Positions 7,289 through 17,450 of a DNA stretch of 33,107 bases are shown here, piece after piece. The translations under genes and the position numbers were made by a program. Source of the stretch: an uncultured Clostridia bacterium (GTDB taxonomy: Bacteria > Bacillota > Clostridia > Christensenellales > Aristaeellaceae). The stretch is taken from positions 1 to 33,107 of the forward strand of contig CANRLC010000026.1 of assembly GCA_947631405.1 (NCBI GenBank), in the 5' to 3' direction. Position 1 is the stretch's first letter. Each line of letters begins with the position of its first letter. The notes under the pieces are model-generated. The model was given only the letters and a program-made list of their open reading frames with translations, did not search any database and had not been told where the DNA came from.

Positions 7289-8536
7289 TCAACCGAGGAA
7301 GCCTTTGTGGTGACGCATGACCATCTGCGCCTCGACCTGACGGATCGTCTCGATCGCGACGGACACCGCGATCAGCACCGAGCTGGCGCCGAACGGCGCG
7401 CTGATGCCGAACAGCCGGGTCAGCAGGGTCGGGATGGTCGCCAGCACCGCGAGGAACAGGGCGCTGAACAGGGTCAGGCGGTTCGACACCCGGGCGAGGA
7501 AATCGCTCGTCGCGCGGCCCTGCCGCACGCCGGGGATGATGCCGCCGTTCTGCTGCATGTTCTTGCTGATCTCCACGGGGTTGAACGTGATGCTCGTGTA
7601 GAAGTAGGTGAACGCGATGATGAGCACCGCCAGCACCAACTGATACCACACGCCGCTCTGGAACCTCTGCCACCAGAGGTTGATGCCGGAGGACGGGAAG
7701 AACGCGAAGATCGTCGCGGGGAACTGCAGGATGGCGAAGCCAAAGATCAGCGGCAGCACGCCGGTGGCGTTCAGCTTCATCGGGATGTGGGTGGATTGCC
7801 CGCCGTACATCTTGCGGCCCACCACGCGCTTGGCGTACTGCACCGGGATGCGGCGCTCGCCCATGTCCACATAGGTGATCGCGACGATCATCACCAGCAG
7901 CGCGGCGACGATCACGAGCACCGCCACAACGCTCACCGTTCCGGCGACCATGCCGCCGATGGCCTGCGTCGCCCAGGTGAACATGTTGGACACGATGCCC
8001 GCCATGATCAGCAGCGAGATGCCGTTGCCCAGCCCGTTCTCGGTGATGCGCTCGCCGATCCACATCGCCAGCGAGGTGCCGGCGGCCATGGACAGGCCGA
8101 TGACGACGTACCACAGCCAGCCGCCGCGGGCGTTCGCGCGCATCGCGAACACGAGGCCGACCGCCTGCACGAACGCGAGCACGACCGTGAGATAGCGGGT
8201 GTACTCGGTGATCTTCTTGCGGCCCTCCGGCCCTTCCTTGCTCAGCTTCTCCAGCGCCGGGATGGCGACCGTGAGCAGCTGCAGGATGATGCTGGAGTTG
8301 ATGTACGGGGTGATGCCCATCGCCATGATGGACATGTTCTGGAACGAACCGCCCGTCATCATGTTCATGAAGTCGAGGATGGAGTAGGTCGATACCGCGT
8401 CGCTCACCTGCTGAAGGTCAACGCCGGGAACCGGGATGACGCACAGCAGACGATAGACCAGCAGCATCAGCACCGTGTAGATGATCTTCTTGCGCAGCTC
8501 GGGGATGCGCCATGCGTTCTTCATCTTCTCCAGCAT
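7289..8536 (-). CDS. secY: Protein translocase subunit SecY
   Basis: SecY forms the membrane channel for protein export together with SecE and SecG. The 415-residue sequence has ten hydrophobic segments. It includes the plug-region pattern FMNMMTGGSFQNMSIMAMGITPYINSSI, the cytoplasmic loop ITYVDMGERRIPVQYAKR and the loop RQGRATSDFLARVSNRLTL. It starts one base after the rplO stop. Confidence 0.98.
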   Translation of the reverse strand: MLEKMKNAWRIPELRKKIIYTVLMLLVYRLLCVIPVPGVDLQQVSDAVSTYSILDFMNMMTGGSFQNMSIMAMGITPYINSSIILQLLTVAIPALEKLSKEGPEGRKKITEYTRYLTVVLAFVQAVGLVFAMRANARGGWLWYVVIGLSMAAGTSLAMWIGERITENGLGNGISLLIMAGIVSNMFTWATQAIGGMVAGTVSVVAVLVIVAALLVMIVAITYVDMGERRIPVQYAKRVVGRKMYGGQSTHIPMKLNATGVLPLIFGFAILQFPATIFAFFPSSGINLWWQRFQSGVWYQLVLAVLIIAFTYFYTSITFNPVEISKNMQQNGGIIPGVRQGRATSDFLARVSNRLTLFSALFLAVLATIPTLLTRLFGISAPFGASSVLIAVSVAIETIRQVEAQMVMRHHKGFLG

Positions 8537-8537
8537 G

Positions 8538-8978
8538 TCAGATCACCTCAGCCGTTCCGCCCGCCGCCTCGATCTTTTCCTTGGCCGAGGCGGTGAATTT
8601 GGCGGCCTTGACCGTCAGCTTGCGCTTCAGCTCGCCGTTGCCCAGCACCTTCAGGCCGCACAGCTCCTTGCGGATGATGCGCTTTTCCTTGAGCAGGGCC
8701 GCGGTGACCTCGGTGCCGTCCTCCAGCGCGTTGAGCGCGGAGAGGTTGACCGTGGCGTATTCCTTGGCGAAGATGTTCTTAAAGCCGCGCTTCGGGAGCT
8801 GGCGAACCAGCGGCATCTGGCCGCCCTCAAAGCCGGGGCGCTTGCCGCCGCCGCTGCGCGCCTTCGCGCCCTTGTGGCCCTTGCCGGACGTCTTGCCCAG
8901 CCCGGAGCCGACGCCGCGGCCGAGACGGCGCGGCGCAGTCGTGGAGCCTTCTGCAGGCTTCAACTCATTCAGCTTCAT
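8538..8978 (-). CDS. rplO: Ribosomal protein uL15
   Basis: uL15 is a late-assembling 50S protein. The 146-residue sequence has the glycine- and arginine-rich N-terminal extension ([20 protein letters not shown]), the [19 protein letters not shown] motif and the globular C-terminal domain ending GGTAEVI. It follows rpmD by 12 bases. Confidence 0.97.
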   Translation of the reverse strand: MKLNELKPAEGSTTAPRRLGRGVGSGLGKTSGKGHKGAKARSGGGKRPGFEGGQMPLVRQLPKRGFKNIFAKEYATVNLSALNALEDGTEVTAALLKEKRIIRKELCGLKVLGNGELKRKLTVKAAKFTASAKEKIEAAGGTAEVI

Positions 8979-8990
8979 GGTGAACCCTCC

Positions 8991-9173
8991 TTAGTCGCTG
9001 ATTTCGACCACAGACACCAGATGCTTGACCTTGAAGATCATCCCGCGGATGGAGGGCGTGTCCTCAAACACCTTGGTGGAGCGGATCTTGTGCAGGCCCA
9101 GCGCCTTCACGATCTTGATGTGGTTGGGCTTGCTGGAGACAGGAGACTTCACAAGCGTGACCTGTAATTTCAT
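8991..9173 (-). CDS. rpmD: Ribosomal protein uL30
   Basis: The 60-residue product MKLQVTLVKSPVSSKPNHIK through LHKIRSTKVFEDTPSIRGM is a typical short bacterial uL30. The ATG at 9173 has AAAAGGAGGAAGGGACG directly upstream. The frame is open a further 29 codons, but those overlap rpsE and do not look like uL30. Confidence 0.96.
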   Translation of the reverse strand: MKLQVTLVKSPVSSKPNHIKIVKALGLHKIRSTKVFEDTPSIRGMIFKVKHLVSVVEISD

Positions 9174-9189
9174 CGTCCCTTCCTCCTTT

Positions 9190-9774
9190 TCAGCCGAGCA
9201 GCTCTTCGACGGTCTTGCCGCGCAGCTTCGCCACTTCCTCGGCGCTGCGCAGGGAGGCAAGCCCCTCGATGGTCGCCTTCACCATGTTGATCGGGTTGTT
9301 GGTTCCGTAGCTCTTGGTGCGGATGTCGTGAATGCCGCACAGCTCCAGCACCGCGCGGGCCGGGCCGCCGGCGATGATGCCGGTGCCTTCCGGGGCGGGG
9401 AGCAGCAGCACCTTGCCCGTGCCGAAGCGGCCCACGGTCTCGTGCGGGATCGTGGAGTCCTTCAGGCTCACATGGATCAGGTGCTTCTTCGCGTCCTCGG
9501 CGGCCTTGCGGGCGGCCTCGGGGATCTCGGTCGCCTTGCCGATGCCGCAGCCGACGCGGCCCTTGCCGTCGCCGATGACCACCAGCGCGGCGAAGCGCAT
9601 GTTGCGGCCGCCCTTCACGGTCTTGGACACGCGGTTGATGGAGACCATCTTCTCCTGGAACTCGCTCTCCTGACGGCGCTCACGGCGCGGGCCGCGATCC
9701 CGGCGATCCCGGCGATCCCGGCGCTCGCCGCGCTCCTCGCGCTCAGCGGGTTTCTTTTCCATATCCTGAGGCAT
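9190..9774 (-). CDS. rpsE: Ribosomal protein uS5 with an Arg/Asp-rich N-terminal extension
   Basis: uS5 lines the mRNA entry channel and affects decoding fidelity. The 194-residue protein has the S5 double-stranded RNA-binding domain ([20 protein letters not shown]) and the C-terminal domain (GFGTGKV-type region, [19 protein letters not shown]). Ahead of it is an unusual extension of about 30 residues almost wholly Arg, Asp, Glu and Lys ([19 protein letters not shown]). Part is encoded by three tandem copies of a 9-base unit GATCCCGGC on the plus strand (about 9695-9723). The start at 9774 is supported by GGGGAGG nine bases upstream; a longer frame would overlap rplR. Confidence 0.96.
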   Translation of the reverse strand: MPQDMEKKPAEREERGERRDRRDRRDRGPRRERRQESEFQEKMVSINRVSKTVKGGRNMRFAALVVIGDGKGRVGCGIGKATEIPEAARKAAEDAKKHLIHVSLKDSTIPHETVGRFGTGKVLLLPAPEGTGIIAGGPARAVLELCGIHDIRTKSYGTNNPINMVKATIEGLASLRSAEEVAKLRGKTVEELLG

Positions 9775-9793
9775 GTTTCGTATCCTCCCCTTA

Positions 9794-10162
9794 TCAGAAG
9801 TCGAGGCCCGCTTCACGGGCGCCTGCGGCGACCTCGGCCACGCGGCCGGTATAAACGTAGCCGCCGCGGTCGAAGACGACCTGCTTGATGCCGGCCTGCA
9901 ACGCGCGCTCGCCGATGGTCTTGCCCACCAGCTTGCTGGCGCCCTTCTTATCGAGGTCGCCGAGCTGGCCCTTGATGGCCGGATCCAGCGTGGAGCAGGA
10001 GACGAGGGTCTTCCCGGCGGTGTCGTCGATCACCTGCGCGTAGATATGGTTGAGGCTGCGATAGACGCTCAGACGCGGCATTTCGGGCGTGCCGCTGATC
10101 TTCTTACGCACACGCTCGTGACGGATCATGCGGATCTCGTTACGGTCACGCTTGGTAAACAT
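9794..10162 (-). CDS. rplR: Ribosomal protein uL18
   Basis: uL18 binds 5S rRNA with uL5 in the central protuberance. The 122-residue sequence has the basic N-terminus ([22 protein letters not shown]), [11 protein letters not shown] and the C-terminal [20 protein letters not shown] motif. It lies between rplF and rpsE, 18 bases after rplF. Confidence 0.97.
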   Translation of the reverse strand: MFTKRDRNEIRMIRHERVRKKISGTPEMPRLSVYRSLNHIYAQVIDDTAGKTLVSCSTLDPAIKGQLGDLDKKGASKLVGKTIGERALQAGIKQVVFDRGGYVYTGRVAEVAAGAREAGLDF

Positions 10163-10180
10163 TCGCGATCACTCCCTTTC

Positions 10181-10723
10181 TTACTTCTTACCGGTCTTGC
10201 CTTCCTTGCGGCGGATGACCTCGTCGGCATACTTGATGCCCTTGCCGAGGTACGGCTCCGGCTTGCGGATGGCGCGGATGTCGGCGGCGATGTTGCCGAC
10301 CTGCTGCTTATCGATGCCGCTGACCTCGATCGTGGTCTGGTTCGGCGTGGCGAAGGCGATGTTCGCCGGGGCCTCCAGCACGACCGGATGGGAGAAGCCG
10401 ATGTTGATGGTCAGGGTGCTGCCCTTGGCCTCGGCGCGGTAGCCGGTGCCGACGAGATTCAGCGTCTTCTTGAAGCCCTCGCTCACGCCGGTCACCATGT
10501 TGGCGATCAGCGCGCGGTAGAGGCCGTGCATGGCGCGGTTCTCCTTCTCGTCATTGGGGCGGGTCACAACGACGTGGCCGTTCTCCTGCGCCACGGCGAT
10601 GTTCTTGTTGACGCTCTGGCTGAGCGTCCCCTTGGGGCCTTTCACGGTGACGACGTTGTCCTCGCCGATGGTAACCGTGACGCCCGCAGGGATTGCGATC
10701 GGATGTCTGCCGATTCGAGACAT
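10181..10723 (-). CDS. rplF: Ribosomal protein uL6
   Basis: uL6 sits near the sarcin-ricin loop and helps bind translation factors. The 180-residue sequence shows the two repeated alpha/beta domains, beginning [17 protein letters not shown]. The C-terminal signature [29 protein letters not shown] is intact. It is 30 bases after rpsH. Confidence 0.97.
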   Translation of the reverse strand: MSRIGRHPIAIPAGVTVTIGEDNVVTVKGPKGTLSQSVNKNIAVAQENGHVVVTRPNDEKENRAMHGLYRALIANMVTGVSEGFKKTLNLVGTGYRAEAKGSTLTINIGFSHPVVLEAPANIAFATPNQTTIEVSGIDKQQVGNIAADIRAIRKPEPYLGKGIKYADEVIRRKEGKTGKK

Positions 10724-10753
10724 GGCTGCTTACCTCCGTTTCAGCGTCCTAGA

Positions 10754-11152
10754 TTACCAGACGTAGGCGAGCACTTCGCCGCCGACGTTGTTCGCGCGCG
10801 CCTGCTTGTCGGTCATCACGCCCTTGGACGTGGACACGATGGCGATGCCGAGGCCGCCCAACACCTTGGGCAGCTCCTCGCACTGCGCGTAAACGCGCAG
10901 GCCGGGCTTGCTGATGCGCTTGAGGCCGACGATGACGCACTGCTTCTTGTCGGTGTACTTGAGGCCGATCTTGATCTGCCCGGCGAGGCCGTCGGAGATC
11001 AGATCGACGCTCTTGACATAGCCTTCGTCAAGCAGGATCTTCGCGATGCTCTTCTTCATATTGGAAGCGGGGATCATCACATAGTCATGCTTGGCGATTT
11101 GAGCATTGCGGATGCGGGTGAGCATATCTGCAATGGGATCGGTTATGAGCAT
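10754..11152 (-). CDS. rpsH: Ribosomal protein uS8
   Basis: uS8 binds the central domain of 16S rRNA; in E. coli it also represses the spc operon. The 132-residue sequence starts [18 protein letters not shown]. It has the C-terminal [24 protein letters not shown] region used for RNA binding. It follows rpsN by 12 bases. Confidence 0.97.
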   Translation of the reverse strand: MLITDPIADMLTRIRNAQIAKHDYVMIPASNMKKSIAKILLDEGYVKSVDLISDGLAGQIKIGLKYTDKKQCVIVGLKRISKPGLRVYAQCEELPKVLGGLGIAIVSTSKGVMTDKQARANNVGGEVLAYVW

Positions 11153-11164
11153 TTCAGTCCCTCC

Positions 11165-11350
11165 TTACCAGCTTGCCTTGCGGACGCCGGGGATTTCTCC
11201 CTTATACGCCAGCTCGCGGAAACAGATGCGGCACACGCCGTACTTGCGCAGCACGGAATGGGGGCGGCCGCACAGGCGGCAGCGGGTATAAGCGCGAGTA
11301 GAGAACTTCGGCTCCTTCTGCTGCTTATTGATCATACTGGTCTTAGCCAT
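11165..11350 (-). CDS. rpsN: Ribosomal protein uS14, zinc-binding short form
   Basis: The 61-residue product is the short zinc-containing form of this 30S head protein. Four cysteines at 24, 27, 40 and 43 (CRLCGRPH, then GVCRICFRE) form the zinc site. The tail [11 protein letters not shown] is the standard one. It lies between rplE and rpsH. Confidence 0.97.
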   Translation of the reverse strand: MAKTSMINKQQKEPKFSTRAYTRCRLCGRPHSVLRKYGVCRICFRELAYKGEIPGVRKASW

Positions 11351-11365
11351 GATTGTCCTCCTCCC

Positions 11366-11908
11366 TTATCTCGCGAACGGCATGCCCATCAGGCGAAGAA
11401 GCTCCTTGCACTCTTCGTCCGTGTGGGCGGTGGTGACGAAGATCATCTCCATGCCGCGGACCTTTTCCACCTTATCATAGTCGATCTCGGGGAAGAGGAG
11501 CTGCTCGCGGATGCCCAGCGCGTAGTTGCCGCGGCCGTCGAACGCCTTGTCGCTCACGCCGTGGAAGTCGCGCACGCGCGGGAGGGCGATGTTCATGAGC
11601 TTATCCATGAACTCGTACATGCGCTCGCCACGCAGGGTCACCTTGGCGCCGATGTTCATGCCCTCGCGCAGCTTGAAGTTCGCGATGGACTTCTTCGCCT
11701 TGGTGGTGATCGCCTTCTGACCGGCGATCGCCTGCAATTCGTTCACCGCGGCCTCAAGCGCCTTGGGATTGTCCTTGCAGTCGCCCAGACCCATGTTGAT
11801 GACGATCTTGTCGATCTTGGGGATCTGGTTGACGTTCTTGTAACCGAATTTCTGCTGCAGGGCAGGGACCACTTCGGTCGTGTACTTGTCGTAAAGACGC
11901 GCTTCCAT
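11366..11908 (-). CDS. rplE: Ribosomal protein uL5
   Basis: uL5 binds 5S rRNA and contacts the P-site tRNA. The 180-residue sequence carries [19 protein letters not shown], the [21 protein letters not shown] signature and the C-terminal [20 protein letters not shown] region. The ATG at 11908 follows GGGAGGAGATAGAC; the open frame runs further back over the rplX end and is not used. Confidence 0.97.
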   Translation of the reverse strand: MEARLYDKYTTEVVPALQQKFGYKNVNQIPKIDKIVINMGLGDCKDNPKALEAAVNELQAIAGQKAITTKAKKSIANFKLREGMNIGAKVTLRGERMYEFMDKLMNIALPRVRDFHGVSDKAFDGRGNYALGIREQLLFPEIDYDKVEKVRGMEMIFVTTAHTDEECKELLRLMGMPFAR

Positions 11909-11925
11909 GTCTATCTCCTCCCGCA

Positions 11926-12240
11926 TCAGTCTTCGATGGTCGCGCCGCACTTCTTGCACACGCGAACCTTGGTGCCGTCGGCCAGCACGTTGTGGCCCAC
12001 GCGCACGCCCTTCTTGCACTTGGGGCACACCAGCATCACGTTGCTGGCGTCGATGGCGGCTTCCTTCTTGATGATGCCGCCGGGCATGCCCTGCTGACGG
12101 GGCTTCTGATGCTTGGTGGCGATGGCCACGCCCTCGACGACGACCTTTCCGGTCTTCGGGTAGGCGACCAGCACCTTGCCTTCCTTGCCCTTATCCTTGC
12201 CGGTGATGACGACCACCGTATCCTTGGAACGGATCTGCAT
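11926..12240 (-). CDS. rplX: Ribosomal protein uL24 with a four-cysteine motif
   Basis: uL24 starts 50S assembly. The 104-residue protein has the KOW motif near the N-terminus ([18 protein letters not shown]) and a C-terminal zinc-ribbon-like pattern CPKC and CKKC about 20 residues apart. The start is the ATG at 12240, eleven bases after AGGAGG. A GTG four codons earlier (12252) overlaps the ribosome binding site and is rejected. Confidence 0.96.
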   Translation of the reverse strand: MQIRSKDTVVVITGKDKGKEGKVLVAYPKTGKVVVEGVAIATKHQKPRQQGMPGGIIKKEAAIDASNVMLVCPKCKKGVRVGHNVLADGTKVRVCKKCGATIED

Positions 12241-12256
12241 AAGTGAAGCCACCTCC

Positions 12257-12625
12257 TTACAGCACTTCGGGGGCCAGAGACACGATCTTCATGAAGTCGT
12301 GCTCGCGCAGCTCGCGGGCCACCGGCCCAAAGATGCGGGTGCCGCGGGGCTGCTTGTCGTTGCCGATGATGACGGCCGCGTTGTCGTCAAAGCGAATGTA
12401 GGAACCGTCGGGGCGGCGGTAGCCCTTGTGTACGCGGACGATGACGGCCTTGACCACGTCGCCCTTCTTCACAACGCCGCCGGGCGTTGCGCTCTTGACG
12501 CTGGCCATGATGATGTCGCCCACCGAAGCCGACTGGCGGAAGGAACCGCCCATGACGCGGAAGCACATAATCTCCTTAGCGCCGGTGTTGTCGGCCACCT
12601 TCAGGCGCGTTTGAGGCTGAATCAT
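12257..12625 (-). CDS. rplN: Ribosomal protein uL14
   Basis: uL14 forms part of an intersubunit bridge. The 122-residue sequence has the family signature region ([39 protein letters not shown]) and ends [12 protein letters not shown]. It follows rpsQ by 28 bases. Confidence 0.97.
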   Translation of the reverse strand: MIQPQTRLKVADNTGAKEIMCFRVMGGSFRQSASVGDIIMASVKSATPGGVVKKGDVVKAVIVRVHKGYRRPDGSYIRFDDNAAVIIGNDKQPRGTRIFGPVARELREHDFMKIVSLAPEVL

Positions 12626-12653
12626 TGTGTTATTTCCTCCTTATCCGACGAGC

Positions 12654-12914
12654 TTACTTCGCCTTCTCGATGATCTCGACGAGGCGCCAGCGCTTGTCGT
12701 GGCTCAGCGGACGGGTCTCCATGATGCGCACCGTATCGCCGACGCCGCAGACGTTCTGCTCGTCGTGCGCCTTCATCTTGGCGGTGCGGTTCATGATCTT
12801 GCCATAGAGCGGATGGCGGACGCGGTTCTTCACCGCGACGACGATCGTCTTATCCATTTTGTCGCTCACGACGACGCCCACGCGGGTCTTGCGCGTTCCT
12901 CTTACTTCAGACAT
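12654..12914 (-). CDS. rpsQ: Ribosomal protein uS17
   Basis: uS17 binds the 5' domain of 16S rRNA. The 86-residue OB-fold sequence includes [39 protein letters not shown] and the signature [20 protein letters not shown]. It follows rpmC by 21 bases. Confidence 0.97.
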   Translation of the reverse strand: MSEVRGTRKTRVGVVVSDKMDKTIVVAVKNRVRHPLYGKIMNRTAKMKAHDEQNVCGVGDTVRIMETRPLSHDKRWRLVEIIEKAK

Positions 12915-12935
12915 GCTTGCTGTCTCCTTTCCGGG

Positions 12936-13136
12936 TTAGGCCTGAGCCTTCAGCTCAAGGCTGCGCAGGGCGGTCTTGGCGCGGGCGATGTCGCGTTTGG
13001 TCTTCGAGATCGCCATCGTGTCCTGAAGCTGGCCGGTCGCCAGCTGGAAGCGCAGGTTGAACAGCTCTTTTTTCAGCTCGGCGACCTTATCGTTCAGCTC
13101 GGCGGCGGACAGATCGCTGTAATTGTTCTTTTTCAT
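12936..13136 (-). CDS. rpmC: Ribosomal protein uL29
   Basis: A 66-residue, two-helix protein located at the exit of the 50S tunnel. Family marks are the segment [20 protein letters not shown] and the following IARAKTALR. Its ATG shares a base with the rplP stop, so the two are probably translated together. Confidence 0.96.
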   Translation of the reverse strand: MKKNNYSDLSAAELNDKVAELKKELFNLRFQLATGQLQDTMAISKTKRDIARAKTALRSLELKAQA

Positions 13137-13573
13137 TACGCTTCACCACCTTCGCTGGTCTTGGGCGCCTCGCGCGCGATGATCTTGCTCTTGAGCGGGA
13201 GCTTGTGCTGCGCCAGACGCAGGGCCTCGCGGGCGTCGGCCTCGGGCACGCCCTTGATCTCAAAGAGGACGCGGCCGGGCTTCACCACGGCGACCCAGTA
13301 TTCCGGGGAACCCTTGCCGCTGCCCATGCGGGTCTCGGCGGGCTTTTCGGTGATCGGCTTATCGGGGAAGATCTTGATCCACACCTGACCGCCGCGCTTG
13401 GTGTAGCGGGTCAGGGCGACACGGGCGGCCTCGATCTGGCGGGCGGTCACCCAGGCCGGCTCGGTGGCGACGATGCCGTAGTCACCGTAGGCAAGGAAGT
13501 TGCCGCGCTGGGCCTTGCCCTTCATGCGGCCGCGGAAGACGCGGCGGCGCTTCACTCTCTTGGGCATCAACAT
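13136..13573 (-). CDS. rplP: Ribosomal protein uL16
   Basis: uL16 shapes the A-site tRNA binding region of the 50S subunit. The 145-residue sequence begins [19 protein letters not shown]. It has the signatures [40 protein letters not shown] and [18 protein letters not shown]. Two in-frame ATGs occur; the first (13573) is ten bases after AAGGAGG and is preferred over the second, two codons later. Confidence 0.97.
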   Translation of the reverse strand: MLMPKRVKRRRVFRGRMKGKAQRGNFLAYGDYGIVATEPAWVTARQIEAARVALTRYTKRGGQVWIKIFPDKPITEKPAETRMGSGKGSPEYWVAVVKPGRVLFEIKGVPEADAREALRLAQHKLPLKSKIIAREAPKTSEGGEA

Positions 13574-13576
13574 GGT

Positions 13577-14302
13577 TTATTTGCCTCCTTCGGTCTTGGC
13601 CGGAGCCTTCTTCGCTGCGGGCAGCACCTGGCCCTTGTAGATCCAGACCTTCACGCCCAGACGGCCGTAGGCGGTCTTCGCCTCGGCGAAGCCGTAGTCG
13701 ATGTCGGCGCGCAGGGTCTGAAGCGGGATCGAGCCTTCGTGATAGCCCTCGCTGCGGGCGATGTCCGCGCCGCCGAGACGGCCGGCCACGGAGGTCTTGA
13801 TGCCCTTGGCGCCCGCGCGCATGCTGCTCTGCAGGCACTTCTTCATCGCGCGGCGGAAGGACACGCGGTTTTCAAGCTGGGCGGCGATGTTCTCGGCGAC
13901 GAGCTGCGCGTCCAGATCGGGGTTCTTGATCTCCTGCACGTTCAGGATGACCTGCGCATTCTTCGCGCCCAGCTCCTTGATGATCGCGGCCTTGATCTTC
14001 TCGATGTTCGCGCCGTTGGTGCCGATGACGATGCCCGGCTTGGCGACGAACAGCGTCACGGTGACGCGAACCTTGTCGTTGTCGAAGCGGCGCTCGATGT
14101 CGATGTGGGACACGCCCGCGTCGTACAGGCGCACGGGGCGCTTGCTCTTGTCGTCGGTGAATTCGAGTCCCTTGATCATCCGGCGGAGCTTGGCGTCGGA
14201 GACGAGGTTGTCCGCGAAGTTCTTCTTATCCGCATACCAGCGGGTGCTCCAATCCTTGATGACGCCAACGCGCGCGCCATGCGGATTTACTTTCTGGCCC
14301 AT
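13577..14302 (-). CDS. rpsC: Ribosomal protein uS3
   Basis: uS3 lines the mRNA entry channel. The 241-residue protein begins [18 protein letters not shown] and has an N-terminal KH domain (about 60-110, around [18 protein letters not shown]). The C-terminal domain has the signature [21 protein letters not shown] short Lys/Ala-rich tail ends the protein. Twelve bases separate it from rplV. Confidence 0.97.
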   Translation of the reverse strand: MGQKVNPHGARVGVIKDWSTRWYADKKNFADNLVSDAKLRRMIKGLEFTDDKSKRPVRLYDAGVSHIDIERRFDNDKVRVTVTLFVAKPGIVIGTNGANIEKIKAAIIKELGAKNAQVILNVQEIKNPDLDAQLVAENIAAQLENRVSFRRAMKKCLQSSMRAGAKGIKTSVAGRLGGADIARSEGYHEGSIPLQTLRADIDYGFAEAKTAYGRLGVKVWIYKGQVLPAAKKAPAKTEGGK

Positions 14303-14314
14303 CCGAAAACCTCC

Positions 14315-14698
14315 TTATTTCTGGTCGAGCACGACGGTGATGTGGCTCGTGCGTTTGAGCATCGGGGAAGCGCTGCCGCGGCTGCGGGCAACGTAGCGCT
14401 TCAGCGTCGGGCCGGGGTTGGCGTAGACCTCCGCGACGTAGAGAGAGCCGCGATCCATGCTCAGGTTGTTTTCGGCGTTGGCGATTGCGGAAAGCAGCAG
14501 CTTCTCCACCACGGGAGCGGCCGCCTTCGGCGTGTACATCAGAATGGCGAGCGCCTCGTCGGCCTTCTTGCCGCGGATGAGGTCGATGACGATCTTCACC
14601 TTGCGGGAAGAGATGCGCACATAGCGGGCGGTCGCGCGGGGGCGCTTATCCGCGTTTTCCTTGCGGACCTTCGCCTTTTCACGGATTCTGGTAGCCAT
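14315..14698 (-). CDS. rplV: Ribosomal protein uL22
   Basis: uL22 extends a loop into the peptide exit tunnel. The 127-residue sequence has the helix [20 protein letters not shown], the AIANAENN segment and the C-terminal tunnel-loop region [20 protein letters not shown]. It follows rpsS by 14 bases. Confidence 0.97.
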   Translation of the reverse strand: MATRIREKAKVRKENADKRPRATARYVRISSRKVKIVIDLIRGKKADEALAILMYTPKAAAPVVEKLLLSAIANAENNLSMDRGSLYVAEVYANPGPTLKRYVARSRGSASPMLKRTSHITVVLDQK

Positions 14699-14712
14699 GC
14701 GGTTTCACTCCT

Positions 14713-14988
14713 TTACTTGCGGGTGCTGCTGTCGCCCGCGTGCCCACGGAAGGTACGCGTCGGGGCGAATTCGCCCAGCTTGTGGCCCACCATCTCTTCG
14801 ACGATGTAGACCGGCACATGCTTGCGGCCGTCGTGGACGGCGATGGTGTGGCCCACCATCTGCGGGAAGATCGTGGACGCACGCGACCAGGTCTTCAGCA
14901 CGCTCTTCTTGCCGGATTCGTTCATGTCTTCGATCCTCTTGAGCAGCTTCGCCGCTACATAGGGACCCTTCTTGACCGATCTGCTCAT
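14713..14988 (-). CDS. rpsS: Ribosomal protein uS19
   Basis: uS19 sits in the 30S head beside uS13. The 91-residue sequence begins [20 protein letters not shown]. It contains [30 protein letters not shown] and the C-terminal [14 protein letters not shown], all typical. Fifteen bases separate it from rplB. Confidence 0.97.
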   Translation of the reverse strand: MSRSVKKGPYVAAKLLKRIEDMNESGKKSVLKTWSRASTIFPQMVGHTIAVHDGRKHVPVYIVEEMVGHKLGEFAPTRTFRGHAGDSSTRK

Positions 14989-15003
14989 TGATGCGTCCTC
15001 CTC

Positions 15004-15837
15004 TTACTTCTTGCCCGCGCGCTTGATGATCTTCTTATCGGAATACTTCCTGTGCTTGCGGGTCTTCAGGCCGAGCGCCGGCTTGCCCCACGGGGTAACG
15101 GGCGCCGGCAGACCGACGGGGCTTTTGCCCTCGCCGCCGCCGTGCGGGTGATCGCAGGGGTTCATGACCACGCCGCGCACGGTCGGGCGGATGCCCATGT
15201 GACGGCTGCGGCCGGCCTTGCCGATGCGCACGTTGCTGTTGTCCGGGTTGGAGACGACGCCGATGGTCGCCTTGGCGTCGATGGACACCATGCGCACCTC
15301 GCCGGAGGGCAGACGCACCTGCGCGTAAGCGCCCTCCTTCGCCATGAGCTGGGCGGAGTTGCCCGCGCTGCGCACGAGCTGGCCGCCGCGCCCCGGGATG
15401 ATCTCGACGTTGTGGATGAGCGTGCCCAGCGGGATGTTGCGGATGGGCAGCGCGTTGCCGGGCTTGATGTCGGCGTTCTCGCCGGAGACGACGGTGTCGC
15501 CCACCTTCAGGTCGAGCGGCGCGAGGATGTAGCGCTTGTCGCCGTCGGCGTAGTGCAGCAGGGCGATGAACGCGGTGCGGTTGGGATCGTACTCGATGCC
15601 CGCGACCTTGGCCGGCACGCCGTCCTTGTTGCGCTTGAAGTCGATCACGCGGTACTTGACCTTGTTGCCGCCGCCCTGATGGCGAACGGTGATCTTGCCC
15701 TGCTTATTGCGGCCGGCCTTGTTCTTCTTGATCTGCAAGAGGGACTTTTCCGGCGTCTTCTTGGTGACCTCCTCGAAGGTGAGCACCGACATGAAGCGGC
15801 GCGCCGGGGAAGTCGGCTTGTACACTCTGATGGCCAT
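15004..15837 (-). CDS. rplB: Ribosomal protein uL2
   Basis: uL2 is needed for subunit joining and peptidyl-transferase activity. The 277-residue length is standard. Sequence marks are the start [19 protein letters not shown], the segment [17 protein letters not shown] and the conserved C-terminal [20 protein letters not shown], which includes the His residues near the active centre. Fifteen bases separate it from rplW. Confidence 0.98.
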   Translation of the reverse strand: MAIRVYKPTSPARRFMSVLTFEEVTKKTPEKSLLQIKKNKAGRNKQGKITVRHQGGGNKVKYRVIDFKRNKDGVPAKVAGIEYDPNRTAFIALLHYADGDKRYILAPLDLKVGDTVVSGENADIKPGNALPIRNIPLGTLIHNVEIIPGRGGQLVRSAGNSAQLMAKEGAYAQVRLPSGEVRMVSIDAKATIGVVSNPDNSNVRIGKAGRSRHMGIRPTVRGVVMNPCDHPHGGGEGKSPVGLPAPVTPWGKPALGLKTRKHRKYSDKKIIKRAGKK

Positions 15838-15852
15838 TTGCTTGCTCCTCCC

Positions 15853-16149
15853 TTACTGCGCCATGCCCTCGAAGAACTCGATGCTCTTGGAGTCCTTCTT
15901 GAGGGTGACATACGCCTTCTTGATCTCGGGGGTGCGGCCGGAATAGCGGCCCTGCCGCTTGATCTTGCCAAGCGTGCGCAGGGTGTTGACGCTCTCCACC
16001 TTCACGCCGAAGACGGCCTCGACCGCCTGCTTGATCTCGATCTTGTTCGCGCCGATCGCCACTTCAAAGACGTAGCGCTTATCCGCCATGCCGTCGTAGG
16101 CCTTTTCGGTGAGCACCGGGCGGAGGATGATATCATGAGGATTTTTCAT
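15853..16149 (-). CDS. rplW: Ribosomal protein uL23
   Basis: uL23 is the docking site for trigger factor and SRP at the tunnel exit. The 98-residue sequence starts MKNPHDIILRPVLTEKAYDG. It has the family pattern NKIEIKQAVEAVFGVKVESVNT and ends with a short acidic segment. Its ATG shares a base with the rplD stop. Confidence 0.97.
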   Translation of the reverse strand: MKNPHDIILRPVLTEKAYDGMADKRYVFEVAIGANKIEIKQAVEAVFGVKVESVNTLRTLGKIKRQGRYSGRTPEIKKAYVTLKKDSKSIEFFEGMAQ

Positions 16150-16772
16150 TACGCGTAAACCTCCTCGACCAGCTTGACCGCTTCCTCGGTGATGATGAAC
16201 TTCTCATTGCCGAGGATGTCCAGCACGTTGATCGTGTTGACGTAGGCGGTCTTCAGGCCCGCGATGTTCGCGGACGCGCGGGTGACGGTGTCGTCCGGGG
16301 CGGGCAAAACCAGCAGCGCGGTCTTGCCGACGCCGAGGTTCTTGAGGATCGCGGCGACCTCGCGGGTCTTGGGCGCGGTCAGGGCGATCTTGTCCAGCAC
16401 GATCATCTCGCCGTCTGCAACCTTGCTGGAGAGCGCGCCGTGCAGCGCGAGGCGGCGAACCTTCTTGGGAACGTTGACGACGTAGTCGCGCGGCTTCGGC
16501 GCGAACACGACGCCGCCGTGGGTGAACTGCGGCGCGCGGTTGCCGTGATGGCGCGCGTTGCCGGTGCCCTTCTGGCGGTAGATCTTGCGTCCGCCGCCGC
16601 GAACCTCGCCGCGGGTCTTGGCGGACTGGGTGCCCTGCCGCTTGGCGGCCAGCTGGCTGCGCACGACGAGGTGAATAGCGCTCTCGTTGATGTCGGAAGC
16701 GAAGATCGCGTCGTTCAGCTCGATCTCGCCGACCTTCGCGCCTTGCTGATTCAGCATGTCGATCTTAGGCAT
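16149..16772 (-). CDS. rplD: Ribosomal protein uL4
   Basis: uL4 has a globular domain on the 50S surface and a loop reaching the exit tunnel; in E. coli it also represses the S10 operon. The 207-residue sequence contains the loop segment RGEVRGGGRKIYRQKGTGNA and the following FAPKPRDYVVNVPKK. A leader that uL4 could act on is described at 17760-17912. Confidence 0.97.
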   Translation of the reverse strand: MPKIDMLNQQGAKVGEIELNDAIFASDINESAIHLVVRSQLAAKRQGTQSAKTRGEVRGGGRKIYRQKGTGNARHHGNRAPQFTHGGVVFAPKPRDYVVNVPKKVRRLALHGALSSKVADGEMIVLDKIALTAPKTREVAAILKNLGVGKTALLVLPAPDDTVTRASANIAGLKTAYVNTINVLDILGNEKFIITEEAVKLVEEVYA

Positions 16773-16791
16773 TGTGTCGGTTCCTCCTTCA

Positions 16792-17433
16792 TCAGGCCTT
16801 GACGGAATCGCGGATGACGAGCGTTCCGCCGTTCGGGCCGGGCACCGCGCCCCGCACCAGCAGCAGGTTGCGCTCGGCGTCCACGCGCACCACGCTCAGG
16901 TTGAGGGTGGTCACGCGCTCCACGCCGTAGTGGCCGGGCATCTTCTTGTTCTTGAACACGCGGGACGGGTCGCTGTTCGCGCTCATGGAGCCGACGCCGC
17001 GGTGATACTTGGAGCCGTGCGCCATGGGGCCGGTGTGGTGGTTCCAGCGCTGGATGACGCCGCTGAAGCCGTGGCCCTTGCTGATGCCGGTGACGTCCAC
17101 GCGGTCGCCCGCGGCGAAGACATCCACCTTGACCTCGTCGCCCACGTTGTAGGCCGAGCAGTCCTCCAGACGCAGCTCGCGCAGGCGGCGGCAGGGCGCG
17201 ACGCCCGCCTTTTCAAAGTGGCCCTTGAGGGGCTTGTTGACGAGCTTCTCCACGCGGCCCGGCGCATAGGCGTCAAAGCCGACCTGAATGGCCTCGTAGC
17301 CGTCCTTTTCCACCGTCTTCTTCTGGACGACCGGGCAGGGGCCCGCCTGGATGACCGTGACCGGAAGCAGGCGGCCGTCCTCGGTAAAGACCTGCGTCAT
17401 GCCGATCTTCTTGCCGACGATACCTTTCTTCAT
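16792..17433 (-). CDS. rplC: Ribosomal protein uL3
   Basis: uL3 is an early assembly protein whose loop reaches the peptidyl-transferase centre. The 213-residue sequence begins [20 protein letters not shown]. It carries the central signature [23 protein letters not shown], ending in [17 protein letters not shown]. The ATG at 17433 follows GGAGGGTTAAGGAT; the frame runs seven codons further into the rpsJ end. Confidence 0.97.
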   Translation of the reverse strand: MKKGIVGKKIGMTQVFTEDGRLLPVTVIQAGPCPVVQKKTVEKDGYEAIQVGFDAYAPGRVEKLVNKPLKGHFEKAGVAPCRRLRELRLEDCSAYNVGDEVKVDVFAAGDRVDVTGISKGHGFSGVIQRWNHHTGPMAHGSKYHRGVGSMSANSDPSRVFKNKKMPGHYGVERVTTLNLSVVRVDAERNLLLVRGAVPGPNGGTLVIRDSVKA

Positions 17434-17450
17434 ATCCTTAACCCTCCTGA

